NCBI GenBank assembly: GCA_037127315.1
Contig: JBBBDQ010001271.1
Span: 1-64,000, forward strand
Length of the DNA: 64,000 nt
Source: Ascarosepion bandense
Taxonomy: Eukaryota; Mollusca; Cephalopoda; Sepiida; Sepiidae
Direction of reading: 5' to 3'
A program made the position numbers and the translations under genes. Position 1 is the stretch's first letter. The number at the start of each line of letters is the position of its first letter. Below the pieces are notes generated by a model. The model did not search any database. It had not been told where the DNA came from and saw only the letters and a program-made list of their open reading frames with translations. Shown one piece after another: positions 1 through 13,504 of the stretch.

Positions 1-611
1 AAAAAAAAACTAAAACAAAAAATCTTAGTTTAAATATTTATATATTTAATTTTCTTTTTTAAATGTACACAGATATTAAACATTCACGTTCCAATGTTTT
101 CGTCAAGGTTTTATTTCTGGGAATCTTTTTAAGGAAAATGTCTGAAATTTAAAAAAAAATTAAAATTAAAAGCTTTTAAAATCTTCATTTTTTACTGTCA
201 TTCTTCCTCCCTTTCCCACTCTCTCCCTCTGCAATATGCATATTCATCTGGTGAGCATTAATGTTTCTTTTTGTTGCTTTTAATAATACTTTCTTTTTTT
301 GTAATTCTTTCATTTTTCTTTGTCGTTTCTGTTTTCCTGTTCAGTTTAACGTTTCATATAAATATATTTTCAATATATTTTATGAGTATTACAATAACCA
401 AGCCTTTTTTTCTCGCTCTGCATTTATAAATGCCATCTATCTGATTGCTAACAGCAGTTTCTTTATCCTTAAAACTTCTTCATTTTTCACATGCTCTGTC
501 TGTGGTATACCCGTCGTTCATTGAGAGAAATATCAACTAAATCTTATTTTATCTCTGAGTAAATTCCTTAGCATTCACTGATATAAAGGAGGTTAGACAG
601 TACGCAGCAAT

Positions 612-850
612 TTGGTACATTTCATGGCGTCTCGTGTAAAGTAAAGTGCTTGTTGTGTAGAAAATAGACACATAGACACATCACCCACATAGACACTTTT
701 GAACTCTATCACGACCGGCAAAAGAAGATTGTGAAGCTCCATCCCGGATACAGCAGCAATACGCTATTTTGGGTTTGATCTGGCTCTTGTAAATATAAAG
801 TATAACTTGGGAGTGTAGAGAGTAAGATGTTTACAGAACCGACAAAATCG
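612..850 (-). pseudogene. LINE relic, reverse-transcriptase C-terminal fragment
   Basis: The minus strand reads as a decayed copy of the region after the RT domain of Jockey/CR1-like LINEs. A YKSQIKP..AYCC segment corresponds to [13 protein letters not shown] in the intact LINE at 30627-33518. It carries frame breaks, is short and has no recognisable 3' tail. The (CA)n(TA)n tract beginning at 869 bounds it. Confidence 0.5.
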
Positions 851-866
851 TCGAACCTTTTCAAAG

Positions 867-868
<2 letters not shown>

Positions 869-922
<54 letters not shown>
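869..922. repeat. (CA)n(TA)n compound microsatellite
   Basis: A CA run passes directly into a TA run. Apparent open frames across it encode only TH and IY repeats and are not genes. Confidence 0.95.
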
Positions 923-1029
923 GGGAACGAAAATGGCACCAACATATGCCACCCTAACATCAGCTTACCCAGAGGAAAACTTATACAAAAATATAAAACA
1001 AATCAATAGGGATAATACGAAAACCCATT

Positions 1030-1606
1030 TTTATTAAGTTTTGCAAACGATTCTTGGATGATTGCGTCACAGAATTTTTTAAAAATTTAGACCTACTAAG
1101 CAAAAATGATAGAATAAAAAAACATATTAAAAACAACCAAAATAATTAAGAGCAAACGCTAACTAAAAAACCTGAAATACATATTAACCACATGTAATTT
1201 TAACCAACAATCGATACAGGGGGTTACAAAATGCAACAATAAAAGATGTGGAGTTTGTGATATCATTATAGAAGGAAACATCTACACTTTTAAAAACCCC
1301 ACAAAGACATTCACAATAAACAAAAACTTGAACTGCAACTCCGAAAATGTGGTATATGCACTCATATGCACAAAATGTAATAAAACTTATACAGGCATCG
1401 GCCAAACACTAAACAATAAAGTATCCCTTCACAGAAGCAACATCAAACTTTCAAACAACAGAAAACTCTTTGTACCACTACACATCTTCCGATGCAATGA
1501 AGTCAAATTTAAAACTATGCCATTATATCAGACAGACAAATACTCCTACCTACAAATACAAGAAAAAAACTTCATTAATAAATTTAAACCAGCACTTAAT
1601 AAATGA
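1030..1606 (+). pseudogene. Penelope-like element C-terminal (GIY-YIG) relic
   Basis: From about 1225 the frame gives a cysteine linker (KCNNKRCGVCD), then a GIY-YIG nuclease-like core: NVVYALICTKC followed by KTYTGIGQT, where YTGIG stands in for the usual YIGET. It ends with KNFINKFKPALNK and a stop, the usual PLE C-terminal pattern. Upstream to about 1030 a related frame is broken by stops and at least one frameshift. PLEs couple an RT to a GIY-YIG endonuclease; only the nuclease part survives here, so the copy is dead. Confidence 0.75.
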
Positions 1607-2090
1607 TAAACTTCACGCACACACAGACACACAACACGTGCACAGAAGGACCGCATACGTTCACACATGCACGCATACACACACACATTTATGCACATAC
1701 TAGCATGAACGAACCCAGTGACACACACACGAAACCCTACACAACATAGGAAATGTATATGTATGTGTATAAATGTGTGTGTCTATGTATATATAAATTA
1801 TAAAAACAAAGAAATAAAAACAAAACCTTCTTCTGTCCGATATTTAACTCATCCTAAATTATTTGATTACCGTTTAAAGCGGAAAGAGATTCCCTCACGA
1901 GTATAAGATGTGAACTACTGCCACACACAAACAAGACGATGATTGACAAACACTACTTGAAGACGGTCGAGAGAGCATAATGTAGAATAAAAATAGAACA
2001 TACTATATTTATTTTCTATATTTTCTAAAAGAACACTTGCGGTTTCTCTTTTTATTAAAAAAAAAATACACTTTTCTCTCGTTGGAACCA
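1607..2090. other. Unassigned; CA-rich, no gene seen
   Basis: Contains degenerate CA/TG-rich sequence (about 1617-1800) after the PLE stop, then AT-rich sequence. I see no exon or repeat family I can name. Confidence 0.5.
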
Positions 2091-2091
2091 C

Positions 2092-2142
2092 AGTAACATC
2101 CCGTATATATATATATATATATATATATAATCGGGATGTTAC

Positions 2143-2181
<39 letters not shown>
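2092..2181. repeat. (TA)n tracts with a flanking palindrome
   Basis: Two TA runs (about 2104-2128 and 2144-2181). The first is bracketed by an inverted repeat, gtaacatcccg and cgggatgttac, so the interval around 2092-2141 could form a cruciform. Confidence 0.85.
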
Positions 2182-2182
<1 letters not shown>

Positions 2183-4668
2183 TTTCCAGAAAATACTGGG
2201 AATTAAAAGAAAATAACCTAAATCCACAGATAAAGTGGAAGCTGATAGGCAATGACCCCTAATAGCTTAAGAGACAGATGTTATCTATGTTTAAGAAAAA
2301 AATTAAAATTTTGAAATTTCAATATCAGAACGTTCTTCTGAATAAACGTAGAGATATCAATAGTACGTTCTTCTTAGAAATAAATATAAATTGCAATAAT
2401 TATCTTAGTCTTCCATTTAGTCACAATAAGTTTTTTTAAAAATTTGACTAAGCAGTTACCTTCCCCCTACCTTCCACTACTAACCTAATGGTCAAGCCAC
2501 AAACCTCCCACTACCATAGAAGAAATTACTACTAAGATTCCGCTAGCCTAAACCTATAAAAGCCAATATTCCCCCACCTCTTTCTTTACTAGACCAAGCC
2601 TCCAGCATTAGAATTTTTCCTCATTTTTTGTTTAAACAGGGTTGACAATGTCTTAAACTGACATGTTGAAAAATGGCTATTTCCCTCTCAATTTTATCTG
2701 AATTTTCAGATATATACCGGGTGGGATATCGATACCAACCACTATTTTTAACGAAATATTATAGGACGAAAGCAAAATATACGATGGAATAAAACTTTAT
2801 AAAACATTTATTCCATAATATAGTGATTAAATAATTAAAGTTTAGCTGTAGAAAAGATGTATCGTTCATTTATAGCAAAGACCTAGTCCGAATGTCGATG
2901 CTTCTGAACCCGAAGACGTACTGTTTATTGACTGGCTAGAGAGGAACGTTTTTCTTCGGGGTAGCTGACCCTACGTAATAGGCTGAGGGCGAAAAAGCTT
3001 ATTGCAGTTTTTCAGGCGCCAGTTATTACTTATACTAAATTGCGGAAATCTGCTACTGCATATATCCTCTACAGGCAATAGTCTATATTTTAACTAAAAC
3101 TCCCTGAATGATTTCATCTGGTCTTGCTGCTTTGTTTTTTATTTTTATTTTGTTCAGAGCTGATTAACAGCAAAATAAAAAGCCAAGACATAATTTAGAA
3201 AGTGATGAAGGTAACAAAAGCAATATTTTGCTAATATAACGATACATGTAAATATTCGACTCCGAAATATGACTAATCATTTCTCGTAAAATGTATCGTT
3301 GTGGGCTAAAAAACGCCAGAAAACATAAGCTACGAACTGGAGATTGCAAAAACAAACCGGTAAAGAAGTTCAAATTGCTTTAACAGAAGACAAAATAGGT
3401 GACGACAAAATTAGAAGGCATGTCAAAATAGCAAAGAGTTACGAAGAATGTCTTTATATAAAGAAAAAAAACAATGTCTTTTTTTCCCCAGGAATACAGT
3501 TGTCAAAAATGATATTTACAACGGAGAGAAAAAGTTCACTAAAAGCATCATAGCTTCCAATCTTTAAATAAAATGCCTTGTCTAAGTTTGGTTGGAATAA
3601 TATTGCTAATATCAATTTCTCTCTCCGTTGTATTAAACTACACAAGGGAAAGTATCCCCGCGGGAGAAGGGAAAGTATCCCCGCTGGAGATAGTGCCACA
3701 CACATAATGAGGAAAGTAGGCTTAAAAAAGTGACAATCACAAGATATGTTGATAGAGTAGAGAAGAACAGCGTGTAACCTATCTAAGAAACTTTTGTAAA
3801 TGGACAGTAGAACGGAATAGGTGGGCATAGTAAAAAGAAATATATTGTAAAAAGGATGAGAACTATGATCGCCTACGTCCCGAAAGAACATGATACCTAG
3901 AAGAAGAAGAAGAAGAAAAAGAAGAAGAGAAGTATTTAAATATTAATTATAAGGAAACTATGGGAGGTAAATCAATTTTTTTTTCTTTGCTAAACATTTA
4001 GGAGAACACTGACAAACGATATCCGTGCTTCTTCTTTGTGCTACTTCTAAGCCATGCTCAGTAAATAGTAATGCTTTGCGACCCTTACTTACAGTTCAAG
4101 CATGTGCTCCACTAGAGCCATATAAGTTTTAATCCCAAATTATTTTCTTATACTGGCTGACAATCACGGCTAGAAAGTTTAATTTGTCCTGCTGTATAGC
4201 TACATATGTACGTATGAAATGCAGGATTCTATTATCAGAGCAGTTTCGAATTTATGACACACTGCAAATCAGTGTGATTTCACATCTTCAGCAAGACTGC
4301 TCATTTCTAAGTATGCCTATCTATTCAGGCTAATTTATGCATTTTAACCCTGTGGTTTACGCTGTAACAATAGTTACAGATACAAAATGTGAAGACTACA
4401 CATGATATTTAATTCAGATTTGTCCTTTTCCGATACTTATGGCCCACCAAAGAGTTTTGCCTACTCTTCTATTTAATAAATAGGTTAGGAGTAAACACAA
4501 TGATTCACAGTATCGCCAAGGGTATTTGTATGAAAGTCACTATAAAGATAACAATCTAACTTCGACCTCAGATCGCAGATTTTGCATTCTGAGACTTTAA
4601 CGGTTGCACTACCTGTACACTCAGGAGCGGAGTAGCACAGATATTTTAATGTTTTAAGACATTTTTTT
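2182..4668. other. Unassigned region downstream of the WAP-domain gene
   Basis: No supported exon or named repeat. Small local features: a short duplication of gggaaagtatccccgc at about 3640-3680 and a GAA-rich simple repeat at about 3898-3930. A minus-strand open frame at 3454-3891 resembles no protein I know and is probably chance. Confidence 0.4.
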
Positions 4669-4674
4669 TTTATT
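4669..4674 (-). terminator. Candidate polyadenylation signal AATAAA
   Basis: An AATAAA hexamer on the minus strand about 150 nt past the stop codon of the last WAP exon. It lies in AT-rich sequence, so chance occurrence is likely. It would be bypassed if the donor at 4806-4801 is used. Confidence 0.25.
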
Positions 4675-4819
4675 TCGTTATAATTATACAAAAATCAGTT
4701 TCTACACTTGACACCGTCTAAAATAAATAGCATACGTTTTAAAATGTTTAGAAGATTTAGAAAACAGAATCATGCTCAAATGGGAATTCTTTTGTAGCAT
4801 ACTTACATTAGAAACGACA

Positions 4820-4866
4820 TTACGTGCAGGTGAATGAGCATCTCAAATTTCGGCAGCATCTTCGAC
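4820..4866 (-). CDS. WAP gene exon 8: C-terminal half of WAP domain, stop codon
   Basis: The acceptor (T-rich tract ending ttttcag) precedes a frame with RRCC, x4, C, x3, C and then TAA at 4822-4820. This is the second half of a WAP core (C5-C6, C7, C8). A good donor, GTAAGTATG, lies at 4806-4799, which would make the exon 60 nt, the same as exon 5. The stop therefore sits inside an exon that still has its donor. Either the 3' UTR is spliced or the exon was terminal only after acquiring the stop. Confidence 0.75.
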
Positions 4867-7618
4867 CTGAAAATTTAAAAAAATGTTCCAAATAAAACTC
4901 ATTGCAATTTAAATCTGTTTAAATGTGCGCATCCGAATCGTTCTAATTGCGGGTGAAATGAAGGTGATTCTTCTGTGTGGAAGGAGCACTGTCTGAACTG
5001 GTGTAACTAAAAAACAGAACTGATCTGAATATTTGACATGGCAATAGCAACAGAGTTGTGAAAATATTTGAGGCCTAGTCTAATGACTGCGTAAATGATT
5101 TTGAATTCTATTAACACTGGAGAGGTACTTCGACATGGTGTAACAGTTAACGAGCTTTTCTCGCTTGAATTATTATAATTGAGTAGTGAGTTCGATACTC
5201 ACTTGGTGCTTCTTACTTTCGACTTGTGCCACGTCTAAGCTTCGTTTAAAAAATCACGGTCAAGGCTGGAGTGCGAGAGTTAAGTAACATTTCAGCCGAG
5301 ATGTGGCAGCGAAATCTTGTTGGGGTCTAATCTGACATTACATTCCTCTACATTCATCGCCTGGTTCACAACAACCCTCATTTATTGAACAGGTGAAGAG
5401 GCTCATCCCTTGTTCCATGTATAGGATGTGGTTTCTGGGTTTCTCTTTTCCAATCATTTTACTTTTTACTTTTTCTTTCTTTGTTTTTTTCAATTGGAGT
5501 AGATAGACTAAATTATCTCCCGGCTCACACTCCACCCACGTTTATTGAACAGGTGAAGAGGCTCATCCCTTGTTCCCTGTTTAGGATGTGGTTTCCGGCT
5601 TTCTCTTTTCCAATCTTTTCATTCTTACCCTGCGCATCAGTGGCGTTACCGCCTTGCTTGGAGTGATATGATTAAAAAAAAATGAATCAGCATATTGGAA
5701 GCTTATCTTAAAGGAAAGCTTATCTTAAAGGAAGCTTATCTTAAAGGAAGCTTATCTTAAAGGAAAGCTTATCTTAAAGGAAGCTTATCTTAAAGGAAGC
5801 TTATCTTAAAGGAAAGCTTATCTTAAAGGAAACTTTCTTCGCAAGTTTGCCGTTGCATTTTTTTTTAATCGCGGAGCTCTTTCTGTTGATCTTGTACCTT
5901 AAGTTTCAGTTTAATAATGGCCAACAGTATTTTCTGACTGAATTTCTCTTATGTGGAGATATTGTCATATTCAGACCATAGTCATTATCTTTGTTGTTGT
6001 CATCACAACTTTTTGGCTGTTTCGCACTCCGACCTCCATCAGGTGCTTATCTATTCAGGTAACCTAGAGAACTGAAATTTTCATTAAGCTACGGTTGTGG
6101 GATGTCTCCATTCCACTGCCCATGTCTAGGTATTGTCTATTATATTAATGCTTTTCGGTTATTGCTCCCCTCGTATACACAGTCTGACTCAGGGATTGAG
6201 CTTAAAATTACTACCTCACCAAATTCACGAAGGAACGCTTTAATCCACTAGGCTATTCTCCTTTAAATCTATCTATCTATCAGCTTTTGACTTTAAATTT
6301 TTTAACATCATGTCTCTTCAGGACACAGGTTATTGTGGCTTCCAGATTTCTGTTATTTATCTTCCTTGAAATGCCAAGAGTTATTTTGAATACTGGTGCA
6401 GTAATTTTCCATTGCTTTCTCCTCGGTCGCGAAATCAGAGTTTTCTTTCTCTTAGACCGGCTACGCGTCAAGTCTACACAGCCAAGTTTATTTTGGTATT
6501 TAATCCATTACTGGGGACAGATTACTATATTTCAAAACTTCATATGTGCGAAAATAAATGCAACTGACTCGGTTTGCATTTGAACTATGTTCGCTTATCC
6601 CCCTTTCTGTACCAACATCGACAATAATTCTGGACTTGAGATACATTGATATAAACAGACTAATTGATACAGTACATCTATGAAGCCCGTCTACAGACCA
6701 AAATGTACGCTCAAAATCTGTAAACACATTTGGGCAAAAAAACAATCTCTACTTACTGTAACACTGATCGCCGTTCTGACAATAAGCCTCACAATATCTT
6801 CTGTAATTTATGAAGCAGGGATATGGAGCTAAAAAAAAGCACAAACATTATATTTAGTTAAACATAATATATATTTTGAATCCATCAAAAAAATTATATG
6901 TCCAAGAGTATCATAATGCTGATGTCAAAATGACTTGACCAATTGCAGTGTTTCATATTATACTTCAAATCTTATGAGAGACTAAAATTTTTGTTAGGCT
7001 CAGACATTAGTTTCAAATATCATTATTAGTTGGTATAAAGGAAAGGCTTAAATATTTAATCAAATATGAATGTTTTTTTGAAGCTTTACTGAACACACAC
7101 AGACACACACAAGTACATATCAGCGTTCAACGCATGATATATAAGGTTTTGTTATGGAGAATTAGATTATTCTATTTAAACAAATAAGGAATTTTAATGA
7201 TGAAATGAATTTATGATTAGTAAAAGAAATCTATTTTTTCATCTCATTATGACACATTAAAAATGGCTCTTTATTATTGCGTGAGGGCAGGAATGAGCTC
7301 AGAGATTTCTGATTTTCTCTCCATTCATATATAAAAAAGAAAATTTCACTCTTTTTTATCAGTAAATTTAGGAAAAATGCCGAGTTTTGCTGAAATGTCT
7401 CGAATTATTGTTCTTCGGCTTTCTTTCGCAATTATATTTAATGATCATCATTCAAATTTTCTGAAATTCGCTGAAGTCAAGAGACAAAATAAAATGAGCT
7501 TACATGTTCGACATGTGTACTTCTGTGTGCAAACGTCTTTGCAGTATTCATCCGTCGGAGTAAGACCACAGTACCCTGCAAAGAAAAGTTAGCAAAGGAA
7601 CTATTACACTGATATATA

Positions 7619-7670
<52 letters not shown>

Positions 7671-7746
7671 TTAAACAGTTATATATATCTATATAGATAT
7701 ATAATTATTAAACAGTTATATATATATATATAATTTTTAAACAGTC

Positions 7747-7806
<60 letters not shown>

Positions 7807-7961
7807 ATTAAAAAGTTAATGGGCAGAGTTTAATTAAACTAGTATATAATTATATTAAAAACTAAAAAGATGCTTAGCCCACATTTAAAGGAAAATGCAG
7901 CATAAAGATTTAACATGCAAAATCAGACCTTTTATATATCAAAATAAAATAGGGAATCTAG

Positions 7962-8008
<47 letters not shown>

Positions 8009-8058
8009 TTATTTATGTATAAATTCAGATAAAACTTAGTGGGGAAATAGACATTTTT

Positions 8059-8111
<53 letters not shown>

Positions 8112-11100
8112 ATGACATTTTCTTATTATGGACTCGTGGATTAGAAAAATTAAAAAAACGTTTTTACTTTCTGCAAAAACTTCCACAATACAATTAAATT
8201 TACCATGGAGTACTCATACAATCCGTCCCTTTCTTAGACGTCATGATAAAATTAAACAAACATACACTTTCCACTAGTCTATACAACAAACCCACAAACC
8301 AACATAAATTCCTACACTTTAACAGTTGGCATCCCCTTAAATTAAAAAAATCTATCGTATACAGCTCATTTCTAAGAATCAAACGCATATGCTCAGACCA
8401 TCCAGATTTTCTATACAACATTAACAACCTAACAAAGCAAATTCTAAAATGTAAATACCCAATAAAAATAATAAAAGAAGCACTAAATAAAACCATCCCC
8501 ATAAATCGTAACACACTTCTCAAATACAAGAAAAGAAAAAGCAACAACAACCAAATTCGCATGGTTTTTAACCACAATCAATATTCCCACACACTTATTC
8601 AAAATTTAAAAAATGATTACAAGAACCTCCAATCAAACAAAAAAAAAATCAAAGACATTTTCGATAAACTACCAATAAATGCAATGAAGCAAACACCCAA
8701 CCTATCAGCTATCCTCACTTCTACTAAATATCTAAAAAATACAAACCTACCAGGGAATTTCAAATGTCAGAAATCTCGCTGTTTAGTTTTCAAACATTTA
8801 TTAAACGATGCAGTATTTTCTCTATCCAACACCAACATCAAAATACACCCACCACGCCTCACCTGTGACAACCAAAACATAATATATTTTCTCTTCTGTT
8901 CAGTATGTCCAAATAGTGGATATATTGGTGAATCTGGAAATAGCTTTAGATTCTGTTTCAATGATCATAAACTAAGCATACGCAAAAACAACCAGTATTC
9001 ACCCATAGCCCAACACTTCAATCAACCAGGACACACATTAGAAAACTGCAAATGTTTACTAATAGATTCTGATTTTAGTTCTACATTCTCACGCAGAAAG
9101 AAAGAAAAATACTGGATTTTAAAATTAAATACATACAGGCTAGGGTTAAATTGGGACTTAGGTGTTTTGAATCTTTATAAATATTTCAATAGTTAAACAT
9201 TTTTCAGATACACTTAAAGAATTTTCTTTAAAACAACATTTATAAGTATTATTAAAGATAGATTTACGTTTACAAATATTAAAAAAATCTGTCGCTTTCT
9301 GCGGCACGTGATGTAAACAATCTCAATACGAATGCTCCTCGCAAAAACGCTTCTAATTTAAATTTTAAAATCATTTGTTTCTGATGAAAGGCCGAGGACG
9401 ATCTGAAATGTCAAATATAATAATAGAAATAAATAAATACTGTCAAAAAATACATTTTTAAACTTACAAATTTTTAGTAGTTTTTCCTATATATATATAT
9501 ATATATATAATAAATTTCGAAGTTCAAAACTGTTGTATGATCATTTTTACAGGAAATCCCTAAGAGAGATTTCACATTTCATCGGCAACTTATAGTCAAA
9601 ATGACACAAGATATTACAGGCGGAAGTTCAAAAATTTACGTCACAGAAAAAACTAGATGGGTGGGATTGATAAGTAGATGGCAATTAATGTCTATTTTTA
9701 GATTTTGGACAACATTACTTTTAGATTCAGTTGTAAGGGAAAAATTTAAAAATTTGGCTTTGTCTAGCTCTAAAAGGAAGGGGAAGTAAAGGAAAAAATA
9801 AGAAGTAATGTTTGACAGGGAAGTGTGCTAAACAAACTGGAAAGAAAAGGAAAGAAAAAGCAAAAAGAAAAGAAAGAAACAACAAAGAAAAGGAAAATTT
9901 CATTTCCGTAGAGACGCTAGGGACGTGTTAACAAAATTAGCGTTTTTAAATGGGATGAAGTTATTAGAAAAAAGATTTTTAGAAAAAAGAAATATTTGTG
10001 GGGGAAAAATGCTGACATATAATTTATTTAAATTTAATTTAATTAATTTAATTAATTATAAACCTAAAAATAAAATTTATAAAATGTATTAAAATATTTT
10101 TAAATATAAATATATATACATACATGCAGGAAAAATTGGGGGTTCAGTTAGTCTAAGTATCCTTACTTCTTAAAAGGTAGATATTAATAGGAGAAAGGAA
10201 GATGAATGTAGAGGGGTTCAAATTTACTATTTAAAAAATTTAATTAATTAATCAATCAATCAAAAACAATTTAATTTATATTTTCTCTCCTGAAAACTGA
10301 ATTTAGAACTTAAATTTTAGATGTTCACAAATTTCGCCTTATGGCGGCACTTACTAATGAATTCTTTTCTTAAATTCAAGTGTAGGTGTTGGTTTGGGTA
10401 CTTTAATATTAGTATTTGTTTTCTTTGCAGACACAGATCGCACCTATCACGAAAATTCCTCGGAATTCGGGCTGAACCGATCAGTTTCCAACTAACTACA
10501 GGGTCCAGCACTTCTTCCTTCATTTTCCAGAATCTCCGTGAAATTACTGTTTGTTAGTTCTGACCCGGGTTCGAAAAAGAATACCTGTGATTGTAATACT
10601 TTTGCTAGCCCCGCGGACATACCAATACAAGTCCGGTAATTTTCTTGTTGTTGGATGGTGAAATGTGAACTTCATAAATTGCCTGGGTGGATTTACATTT
10701 GCCCGGGCAGATATCGACGGAGCTACAATTGCATTCATTTAAAATTCCGGACCCAGAGTCGGTATTACATAATTTTTTTAGAATTTGCCTATTATGATAA
10801 TTTATAATGTTGTCCATATTAGGGGTACAAGAGTAGCTAATTTTTAGAGTGTTCCTATTAAAAGTTTTTCGTAGAGGATTGTTGATATTAAAATGTTTGT
10901 CTACTAATCTGAGAAAATATTTACCTATATTAATATTTGTTAGTTTGCAGTATAGAGGGTTAAACCAAATTATCTTTCTTTTTCTACAGTTATTTTTATT
11001 TTTAGTGTTAGATGGTTCGGGGTCTAATGTAGGTTTTATATACGTTAATTTGTTCTTAAATCCGCTTTTTAGAAGGGCCGTGTTGTAACTTTCTTTACTT

Positions 11101-11377
11101 TCATTAAAAGTTTTGATGTTTGATGATAAACGGTTAATCCTATTGTTTATTTATTTACGATATTGGGGATCTGTTTTATATATACATATATATGTTCTAC
11201 ATTGTAAATATTTTCATTCAGAATATTTTTCAAGAAACGCTTTTAACAATATTAAAAATATTTTCTTCTCAATATTTTCTGAATTATATCCATCGAGCTC
11301 TCCATTTTTATCTAATTAAAAATTGACATTAATCAAACAAAATGTTTTTGATTATCTTCTGTTTACGGGTATGCAGT

Positions 11378-11472
<95 letters not shown>

Positions 11473-11564
11473 GTTATGTGAATTAATAAGTATGGGGATA
11501 GACGCATGTATAAAAATATTATTCAGGTGATAATAAAACATTGCTCAATATAGTTTAAACGGAG

Positions 11565-11614
<50 letters not shown>

Positions 11615-13416
11615 CCGCAACTCCTTGTTTTATGCGTTATGTAATCATTAGTTGCCTATTACAGACTGACCGGTTAAGAGATTTTAATTTAAGTTCACTC
11701 GATGATCATGTGAGTTAAATCATATAATATCACCGTAATAATTTTTTAATTTATCAAGAGTAAAATTTAAATAAACAAAAACTACATGGAGATAAAATAA
11801 TTAAAATTTTTGCCATGTAATTTTTCTCTATTTAAATTTTACTCTCGATGAATTAAGAAATAGTATCTTAACGTTATAAGATGTAATTCCCATGGAAATC
11901 GAGTGAACGCAAATTCAGATCTCTTAAATACTCAGTTCGTAACACGCAACTGATGATATTGTGTTTTAGTACTATTTGTTAGTATCTCATAAAGCAGTGA
12001 AATATTTACTGTTTGAAAGTGATATATATAAAAATTTAGAAACAGCACATTTCGTATCATATCCAGTCAATGTGAGGGGCTTGTGGAAGTCAAAGAGTAT
12101 GACTAAATTAACCAATAGAAAGTAAGTCAATGATGGGTAGCAGAATGAGTTAAGATATCGTAAAAAGATAGATTTGTTTTGTATGAGTTTATGAAATATT
12201 TGTGTGTATACAATTGGATTATGGCATGTCGGCAACTGTATCAAATGTGCTTGGGAATGATTACAAATTTATTTATTAATATTATTATATGTACTTTTTT
12301 CCTTAAAAGATGTGCTTGGGAATGATTACAAATTTATTTATTAATATTATTATATGTACTTTTTTCCTTAAAAGAGTGTATTAATTATATTAAGAATGGG
12401 AATGTATTCAAATATAATGCAGGTTAAACTATGTAGACTAAATTGTTTCAACGGAAACAAAGTAATTATCAGAGGATGGGAGAATCTTATATATCAATGC
12501 AAGTGGTAGAAATTTGATTGTGGAATTTATATAAAATAGTAAAAATAATGTAACTATACTTTAGGGTATATACAAGACAATGATGGCAGACGGAAGTTAC
12601 CTCATTGCATTTGTTTAACAGGTTTAATGTAGGGAATTTAATAATTTGAATTTTTTTCAGTAAACACAGAAAACATGGCTTATGTAAAGATCGACATGTT
12701 TTACTTTTCTTTAAATATTTTTCATGTTATGGTAGAGGTTTATTGACTTCTTTTAGTTGCCAATATTATGTGAAAAGTGATGTACTATTGCTGTAATATT
12801 CAAAGATTAAATGCTGTGATAGCAACGAATTTTACATGGATTCTTGGTGCTTCCGATTTAAATTCTTTTAGCTGTTGGATTTTCTGTAGTAGAAATAGTG
12901 CATAGTTAGATTATAAAATCAGTTAGACTGCGCTTTTGTAACAATGAAACCGCACTACTCAGGAGTTACAGGCATTAAATGATTTATCCAAGAACAAAAA
13001 TTTCATTATAACAAAATCTGATAAATGAGGAGGTATAGTTATAATAGACACAGACGTCTGCACTAAAAAATTAAAATCCTTTTTAAATAACAACACCTAT
13101 GTACAAACCACTGAAGAAATAATAAACACTGAAAAAAAATTCAACACAACAGTAAAAAAAAAACTATTAAAAATGAAAAGAAGTCTTGGTTCAAATTACT
13201 TAAATACCACCCCACTATACCCACATTATATGACTTACCCAAAATACATAAACAAAACATTCCTATTAAACCTATTATATCTAGTATTAACAGTGCTTCA
13301 CATGAATTAGCTAGAGCTATCACTAAAATACTTACACCATTCCTGAGCACCATTAGCACTACACATATCAGACACTCAGGCGACTTACTCCCAAAAATTA
13401 GAAATATTAATATGAC

Positions 13417-13504
<88 letters not shown>

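Noticed and set aside
3454..3891. 145-codon minus-strand open frame
   Set aside because: No motif, hydrophobic composition from AT-rich sequence, includes a local duplication; no splice or promoter context.
4040..4130. Possible further WAP-gene exon on the minus strand (gtaagtaaggg donor near 4090)
   Set aside because: No cysteine pattern, no good acceptor, and it would follow the stop codon at 4820.
11948..11960. CTGATGAT at the end of the foldback element
   Set aside because: No GAAA box at a suitable distance on that strand.
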